Part shown: in pieces, positions 57,207 through 64,000 of the stretch
How the letters are laid out: every line of letters starts with the position of its first letter
Numbering within the stretch: position 1 is the stretch's first letter
NCBI GenBank assembly: GCA_010645155.1
Contig: CM021317.1
Coordinates: forward strand, 12,425,263 to 12,489,262
Origin: Tigriopus japonicus
Taxonomy: Eukaryota > Arthropoda > Copepoda > Harpacticoida > Harpacticidae
DNA: 64,000 bases
Direction of reading: 5' to 3'
Position numbers and translations under genes: made by a program
The notes under the pieces: generated by a model
What the model was told of the DNA's origin: nothing
The model's input: only the letters and a program-made list of their open reading frames with translations
Databases searched by the model: none

Positions 57207-57527
57207 TTAATGAGACTTTTGTTCCTGTTTTCCTTCAATAATGGCCCCAATATTGGGCTCGATTGTAGAAATTGCGCATTGCATGTCTGATTCAAGGTCG
57301 ATCAAACGGTTTCGGGATTTGGTTTTGATCACAACCATAGCAGAAAAGGCAGCCTCGCAGAGGTAAGTGTTGGGAAACCTGACCAACAGTTTTAGGGCAG
57401 CCTTTGACACAAGGGGATATGATTCATGCATGGTGGCCCAAAATTCATTCAGATTTTTGCTCTTGTAAATAGGAAAACATGAAAAAGTACTTTTAATTAA
57501 CATTTTTCCCGAACCGTCATTCCCCAC
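57207..57527 (-). pseudogene. hAT transposase C-terminal (dimerisation) fragment
   Basis: The frame reads LNEFWATMHESYPLVSKAAL, then LLVRFPNTYLCEAAFSAMVV and IKTKSRNRLIDLESDMQCAI. This is the hAT C-terminal dimerisation region in the form seen in ZBED5/SCAND3/FAM200-type proteins (FW......YP.....A...LL.FP.TYLCE..FS....IK.K.RNRL). It lacks the BED finger and the catalytic core, and I found no continuation at higher coordinates, so it is a relic. Confidence 0.8.
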
Positions 57528-60500
57528 AGGTTCCGCACCAGCGGTCTAGAGCAACAGTTCTTACCACTAAGGAAGCCCTGAATATTTTTTTTGAAAAACG
57601 CCAAAAAGGTCGAAATCATGTAAATAATTTTGAATATTGATGCAACTCATTCCCTGCTAACAGTGTTCCCAAGCATTTTGATTTGATTTTCAAAATCAAG
57701 AAGCCTTAAGTGACTGGAGATAACTAAGCAAACTTGTTAAAGCTTTTGTAAGCTTTTACCTTTCATGCAAAGGGAAGTACCGTATTTCAATATTATGTGG
57801 TCTAAAGAGCAACATTATTGACGTATTGATGGTGTCAAGATTCGCCACTAGAAGTTGGAACAATTTATTGGCAAAAAAGGTGAATTTACTTCCAAGTATA
57901 TTTAAAAAAACAAACAAAGCAAATTTATTAAAGGTAAAGCTTTCATAACACTTTACCTTTCAAGAACCCCTGGACTAGATATAGGGAAGTGAACGAACCT
58001 TTAATTCACTCTTTTTCCATGTATAAACAGGATGTCTTGTTCAATTTTACGAAGAGATTCCAAATTAGAAGTGATAATTTACAAAGGTCTTTAACGGTCC
58101 CCGTTTTCAGATGTCCCTGGCTTGGAAACTAGTCAAATTTCTTCTTGTTGGTCGCCAACTCTTTTCAATAATTGTAATTTAAAACGTAGAACGCCCATAT
58201 TTCATTTTGAATCTCGAATCGATTTGTTTCGATTAGCCCGGAAAACCTTAGAAATTGGGCCAGGCCACAAATTATCCCTGCCAATTCAATGTGCTGGGCC
58301 CAATTGAAAATTTAATTAAGAATTCTGAGAACCAATTGGACTACTCGCAAATATCTCAAAATGATTATTTAAAAGGTTTCTCTATTCTCCTTTGGCTTTT
58401 GCTTGAACTTGACTTTGAAACAACTCAGAAGAAATATTCTTACGACGAAGTTTATGTGTCCGACACGGTTAGATCGAGACATTTCACAAGAAGATCGCAA
58501 CCATTTCTAATTTCGATTTCAGAGCCTCTTTTCACACGTTCAATTGGACTCGCTGTACGAACGTATCGTGTAAAGCAGAATATCTGGATCACCTCAGTTG
58601 TCTTGTTAACCATTTTAGAAACATAGTATTGGAAATTACTGCCATTTCAAATTTCCCATATCTTTAATGACTTTTAAATAGTGTCTTGGATAAATTTCAC
58701 TATGGATTGTGTCTACATGATGTTCAAATGGCCAATCAGGCAATAAAACTCTTGAAGACGGTGCCTGATATGCAAGAACACGATCCTAGTTATCGGAGAT
58801 TCCAATAAAATAAGATTTATGGTGAAGACCTCTCGTAGTTCTATTTAGTAACAATCATCATTAGAGTTGTCTTTATCGGAATTTCCCTAAATTAAAATGA
58901 TACATTTTGGCCACAGCGAAAAGTTGAAGCTATTTTTTCGGCGGGAGCCAATCTAAGAATGTATCGAACTCGACCTGATGCCGGATCTTTGGCGGAAAGT
59001 TTTAAAGAACCTTAGTTTTGTCTTAACCTTTTTTCCCTTAAGTACTGTTATCACTATTTTGGACATCTTTTAATGAATCTAAAGCAGTAAATCTTTTTTT
59101 TTGAAAGTATTTATGAAAACAGTTCTGATTAAGACTGAGGCCTTTTCGATGCAAGTTTTCACGTGCATTTGCAACTTTCAATATCAAATCGGAAAAGTGA
59201 TGATTGACCTTGAACACTAGTTTTCTAGTCTATTTGTGTAGCTTAAAGATTGATTACATTCACATTAGAACAAATATACGATTGTGAATTGTTTTAGCAT
59301 GCATGGGAAACGATTTTGTCGCTTGGTGAGAGAATCATGCAAATGAAAATGAAAATTGCAAATGCGCTGCTCTTAGAATCATGTGATGTACATTCAACTG
59401 CTTCAGATATTTTGCGGGATTCGAGATTTTTACGCCAAAATTGTTAAACCACGTATTTCGCTCGATTTTTGTTATTTTCAAATAGATAAACAATAGGTCG
59501 CATGTTAACGCATAAAATATTTGCTTAGAGTATACCAAAATCAAATCAGATGAATGGTCCTAAAGAATACTCTCAGGTCATTAGTTGTGTAAAAAACGCA
59601 GCAACTGCGGTACTCGAAGTAATCTGACTAGATTTTGGCATATTCAAAAAGAGGCTATAGGATGCGATAACATTCTACCCATAGTATCATCGAAATGGCA
59701 AATACTGTCGATAATTGACCACTCACCTTATTCAAACACAGTTTTGAACAGTCTATTCTTACTTCTAAGAAATTACCACTTAAAAACTAGCTTAAATACA
59801 AGATTAATTGGACCAAAGATTGTCCAAATATAAGCATCATGATTGCAGTAATAAAGATTAATAGTGTTATCAATAGGTCAGTTTTTTTGCCCGTAACATT
59901 AAATATGTTTATTGGATAATCAATCATGTTGCAGTCTTTCTTTTTTACCCTAGGCAGCTTTTAGCTTGCATTTTAACGTTAATAAGATGAATAGTTGAGC
60001 ACAGTAAAGATGAGCACCCATGAATGAATAACTTGACAGACCCCATGAATGAATTCAGCAATGCAACAGCGTTAAACCCCTACTAATACACTGAGAGTTT
60101 ACTCGAGTACCGTTAAATTGACTTGGTTCAAAGTATACTGCAAGAATATTTTTTTCATATCGTCTTAACAGGTCACCTATTGTCCTCCCATGTGGGCCTT
60201 GTTGAACTACATCCTTAACCAAGGATGACACATGAGTACAATACATCAGTTCATACCTTAACAAACTCAAATATCCGGCATATTTTGAGCTAAAGATCTA
60301 TCAGAGACTTCCCACATTATGTACTGAACTAAAGTAGAAATGACACCAATTCCATTGAAAAGATAAGGTGTTGTTTGTAAAGCCCTACATGACCTCCTTC
60401 TTTCGGGTTCCAATTGTAAATGAAGCAAAGAATGTTGCTATTCTTATTGAGCCTATTGGCGAATAGAACTGGCGTCTTCGAGAGACGAGTATTGTACCAA

Positions 60501-63500
60501 AGATTTTGATTTTTCTCAACAAGGGAATTTTTGATGGCCACTTTAGCCGTCATTGGAAGTTGTAAGGATGTGTGAAATGAAGTGTTACTTACCTGTCAAG
60601 TCCCAAAACGTCCAGAGGGGGAGCCTTTTTATAGTTGGAAATGTTAGTTTAAAGAAGCTTGAAGGCATCAATTCGACCATTCATGGGCTTACATTATTTT
60701 CATGCCTGTTTTCGTATTAGTATGATCTTTTAACGTTTCCGAGGCTACATGTTTCATAAAGAGACTCAATTGACACCAACAACTTTTCACGTTTGCAAGA
60801 CATCGATTTGAATTTTTGATCCTAAAGGCAATTCGTTGTAACTGGAAGTGAACGGTTTTCTGAAATGCAATTATCGCTTCATCCCTATTCCAACGTTTGG
60901 ACATGGTCAGTTCGAAACGGATTCAAGCTTGTAAGTTGCAGGAAATCAGGTAATGAATTGGGTTCATTTGAACATCCAACCTTGCGACAACAAAAGTTTG
61001 CATTATTGATGACGTTAATGATGGGAAAAAACATCATCTAATGAATCGTCTTGAACCAAGTTGTTTACGCACGTTTTCGAAAAATAAGAAAATGGATCCG
61101 TTGGCCGGAACTTCGCACTCTGAAAGCCTCATCAAGCCTTTCACAAAGGGTGACTGTTGACTTTCTGGGTGGTAGATTTTGGCGTCTGACGCAGACCAAC
61201 CACTTTTGGGCGTCATTTTAGGTGACAAGCTAACGCTCAATTCTCACACTCATTCTGATTCTTGCCAATTAAAATAGCCCTCAATACTGGAATACTCGAT
61301 CGACGGAAAGCGAAAAAAATCGAGTTAGAAGCAAACCGCACGGAATCAGTAATTTTTTGGAGGTTGGGTTCCAGACTTTTTAACACTGGAACAAGGAATA
61401 TGTTTCCTTTTCGGCAAATAAATCATTAACATGATTTATACAATTAGCATTTATATGAAATTTGGTCTACCAACGAGGTAGTTTTTGCAGAACTGGACAA
61501 CCCTTGAATAATGGGTTGATCAGGAATAGCAATTAAAAATTTGTCTAATCTTGCTTCAAAAGCTGTTAGTGGATCAGCTCCTGCTGATTTGAAGATGCAA
61601 TTTAAATTCATACACTCCATTATCCTGAATGCTTGTTTTAATACCTTTGGCATTGAGATTGGAGCTCGTATAAGTATTTCATATAAAGCTAAACAACTTC
61701 ATTTTTAAGTGGATCATAATTTGCGTCAGTTCCGCGCCCTTCGTCTTCCAATGTTAGGTGTTCCGTGTAATGATATTTGATGTATGATGATGACGACTAC
61801 TTGAATGATTCCATTTCTTTGGCCAACGTCAAAAGGTCCAGATTTCCCTTTTCGGGAAGTGGAAAGGACTCATCCATCTGACCAATCTGGAGCACCCGAC
61901 TTCGTTTCGTGGAGGTGGCTTTTCGCTCCAACGAGTCCGGAGCTCTTTTTCGACAATCTTATCTCGCTTTGTTGGTCCAGTTAAATGGGTGATATTACCA
62001 GCCATGTTTTGTACACACTAGCCCACAGAGAACACCCATTTCGCTCACACACCATGGGAATGGCCGCTAAGCACACCTTATGATGTCCTCAATGACTTTG
62101 AATTTTGTGGAGAGAATGGGAGCGAAAAAGAATTCTCCCACAGAAAGTGCAGTTGCGCCTTTTGATAACGAAAAAGCGAACCGCTCCAACGGCAAATGAC
62201 GGCGCGTCGCACCGTTTGAGTTTTGTACTCTCGAAGGCGAAAATGGCAGACCCGAGAGAAAGAGAGAATCCTCCCGCAATTTCATCAAAAATCAAGATAC
62301 CACACCAAAACATAGATCACAGGGTGGCTAGGACTAATTTCTTGAATACACACTTATTGATAGTGCTTAATAAAAAAGTATTTAGACCAAAATTGGCCCC
62401 TTTTCATTCACATCTTTTGAACGGGTCTCTTTAGCTTCACTTTATGCTCTGTTCAAGAAAACTATTTTTGGTATCGTAAATATGTAATCAGTGGTCACCC
62501 TAGAATGTGACTAAAGAAGTCGAAGCAAGGAGGGGGATTGGAAAAGGACCTTTGGATTATGAAGCAAAAAAAATATAGCGACAATCTCACAGGATTCACA
62601 CATGTGACATAGGGGTCAGTTGTTCCTTGTCCTTCTGATTGTGAACATGTCTCCACGATAAAAGTTCAATGATCCCATAATCAGGACAGTTGGTGCTTTC
62701 AAAAATTGTTTTTCATTGAGATCTCTTCAACTTTAAGGTATGCTCTAATTTACTTTACTACGTCAAAAAGAAAATGCGGAACAAGGATGTTTGGCATTGC
62801 AGACAGAAATTGTTAACAACCCCAGGGTTTATTTGATATTCCTTTTTCCGATTAAGTAATAGGTCAGTGAGTGTCATTGGGTAGAACATGGTTCTATTCG
62901 GCAAATAGAATGCCTTTAAGACTGATAAAAAAGTGGCACATTAGCTAATTATAGAAATGTCCTTAAGACCAAAGGGTTAATTTGAAATTAGTCCCTTTGA
63001 AATTATGATAAAAAGCGAAATAGCAAAACGGAGAGTTCAATTCTGCAATCAGAATATTTCTAAAAAAATGTGTTAACAAAAATTGGACTGGTTCAAAGGG
63101 ATCTCATCCTTGTACTGGCATTAACATTGTAAAAAAAAACAAGTTGGCTCATAAAGTGTAATCCGAAACTATGTCTTTTGGGTCATAAGATCGTTTTAAT
63201 TTTATTGCAAAGTGTAGTTGACCTTAATGTTTAAAGAAGTCAACTAAAGTAAGCGAGTTTTTCCTATTCCATTCTTTTAGGATTCGGGTTTGATTATTGC
63301 TTGAAGCTGAGTTTGTCATTTTATCCTGCTAAACAATCCTGCCCCTAAAATTGTCTTTTGAGTTTTTTTAGGTAAATGCAATATCTGATTTCAACTTCAC
63401 GTTTCAAAAGTTAGTGTGCCAAGTTGCGACCATTATCCCTACTAGAAATCTTGTCCAAGAATGAATCATGATGAGCACTACTGGGATTTGGAAGAAACTT

Positions 63501-64000
63501 GAAGATGATTTTGTGCTTTTCATTGGGTCTTTTGTTTCTGTGGACCACCTTTAAAGCTTTATTCGATCTGCAAATTCGAATCTAGTGTTTCGTAAAATCT
63601 CTTAACTGAGAACTTGAGACGATATTGAACTTGCAATCATATTTAATGAGCATTAGCATCCGGAAGATTTGGAAACGTCTGTTTATACACTTAAAGCAAA
63701 ATACAAGGACATTGTTCGTTAGTAGCAAAGTTATTCTTCCATCAAAAGACGTTATGCACTGAATTTGCATTTGGTCAGCAGCACAGCATTTTTACATTAG
63801 GAGCATTCTTATATACCGCTTTGACTGCACTGAAAAATTATTTCAGAGAAAAATATTTTTTTACTGAATATACTTGCATATTGAACTATACATCCAAGGT
63901 GATAAAATTGATAACGCTTTTATTGAAAACATCACTCGAATTCACTAATCAAAACCCCCTTTGATTGCATTCACTTGCATACGTTGAATACTTTTGTTTT
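57528..64000. other. Gene-poor right end
   Basis: No coding region that I can support on either strand. A few open frames of 60-125 codons exist (for example 58255-58626, 60055-60270, 62105-62434) without recognisable motifs or splice partners. G/C rises near 61750-62280, which could mark a promoter for a gene off the window. Confidence 0.5.

Noticed and set aside
60055..60270. 71-codon minus-strand frame with protein-like composition
   Set aside because: It looks somewhat coding (LVKDVVQQGPHGRTIGDLLR), but no splice sites, promoter or family could be tied to it.
62070..62434. Open frames on both strands in a G/C-richer stretch
   Set aside because: No domain, no consistent frame; may be promoter sequence of a gene outside the window.

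Overview
This window is animal nuclear DNA, most probably from a crustacean, with a copepod such as Tigriopus as my best guess. The evidence is indirect. It carries an innexin, a ZAD zinc-finger protein and a goliath-type RING ligase, which together point to an arthropod. Coding genes have short GT-AG introns (about 50-650 bp), and the spaces between genes are AT-rich and full of small inverted-repeat transposons. There are no bacterial-style operons, CRISPR arrays or recognisable rRNA/tRNA genes. Two runs of N (1561-2277 and 52797-52803) are assembly gaps.

Layout. 1-10.1 kb: vinculin on the minus strand. Its first exon is at 10081-10025; the rest can be followed to an assembly gap inside the gene, and the C-terminal end lies off the left edge. 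10.9-12.06 kb: a 1153-bp inverted-repeat element with a 9-bp target duplication, ending 29 bp before the start codon of COA7 (12.1-13.5 kb, plus). 14.5-19.3 kb: a very compact block. ACOT9 (plus) converges on OGFOD1, which is preceded on the minus strand by CZIB (C1orf123) and METTL1. The three minus-strand genes are 83-91 bp apart, and each downstream gene has a splice-acceptor-like site just before its ATG, as a trans-spliced operon would. 19.8-20.9 kb: transposon relics. 21.5-24.3 kb: a two-exon ZAD-C2H2 protein. 27.3-28.5 kb: goliath/RNF150-type membrane RING ligase. 29.7-31.7 kb: two unrecognised minus-strand genes, one a small membrane protein and one a Ser-rich protein with a DSGIDS motif. 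34-35.3 kb: a complete but broken Tc1/mariner-type element. 37.8-38.7 kb: ADP/ATP translocase.

42.3-51.8 kb holds three unrecognised secreted-protein genes: a small basic peptide precursor (42.4 kb), a furin-site polyprotein with four near-identical peptides (47.1-48.8 kb, minus), and, divergent from it, an 801-aa Tyr/Pro/Thr/Met-rich protein (49.3-51.8 kb). The first two have good TATA plus TCAGTT initiator promoters. 54.2-55.5 kb: innexin. The last 8 kb has only a hAT transposase remnant and no gene that I can support.

Transposons: I found one foldback family with three copies (two with perfect 7-bp duplications), three hAT-like miniature elements with 8-bp duplications, two mariner-type miniature elements or relics, one mariner-type element with a decayed transposase, and two fragments of LINE reverse transcriptase. 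Exon boundaries were placed by hand from splice consensus, reading frame and remembered family sequence. No alignment was run.
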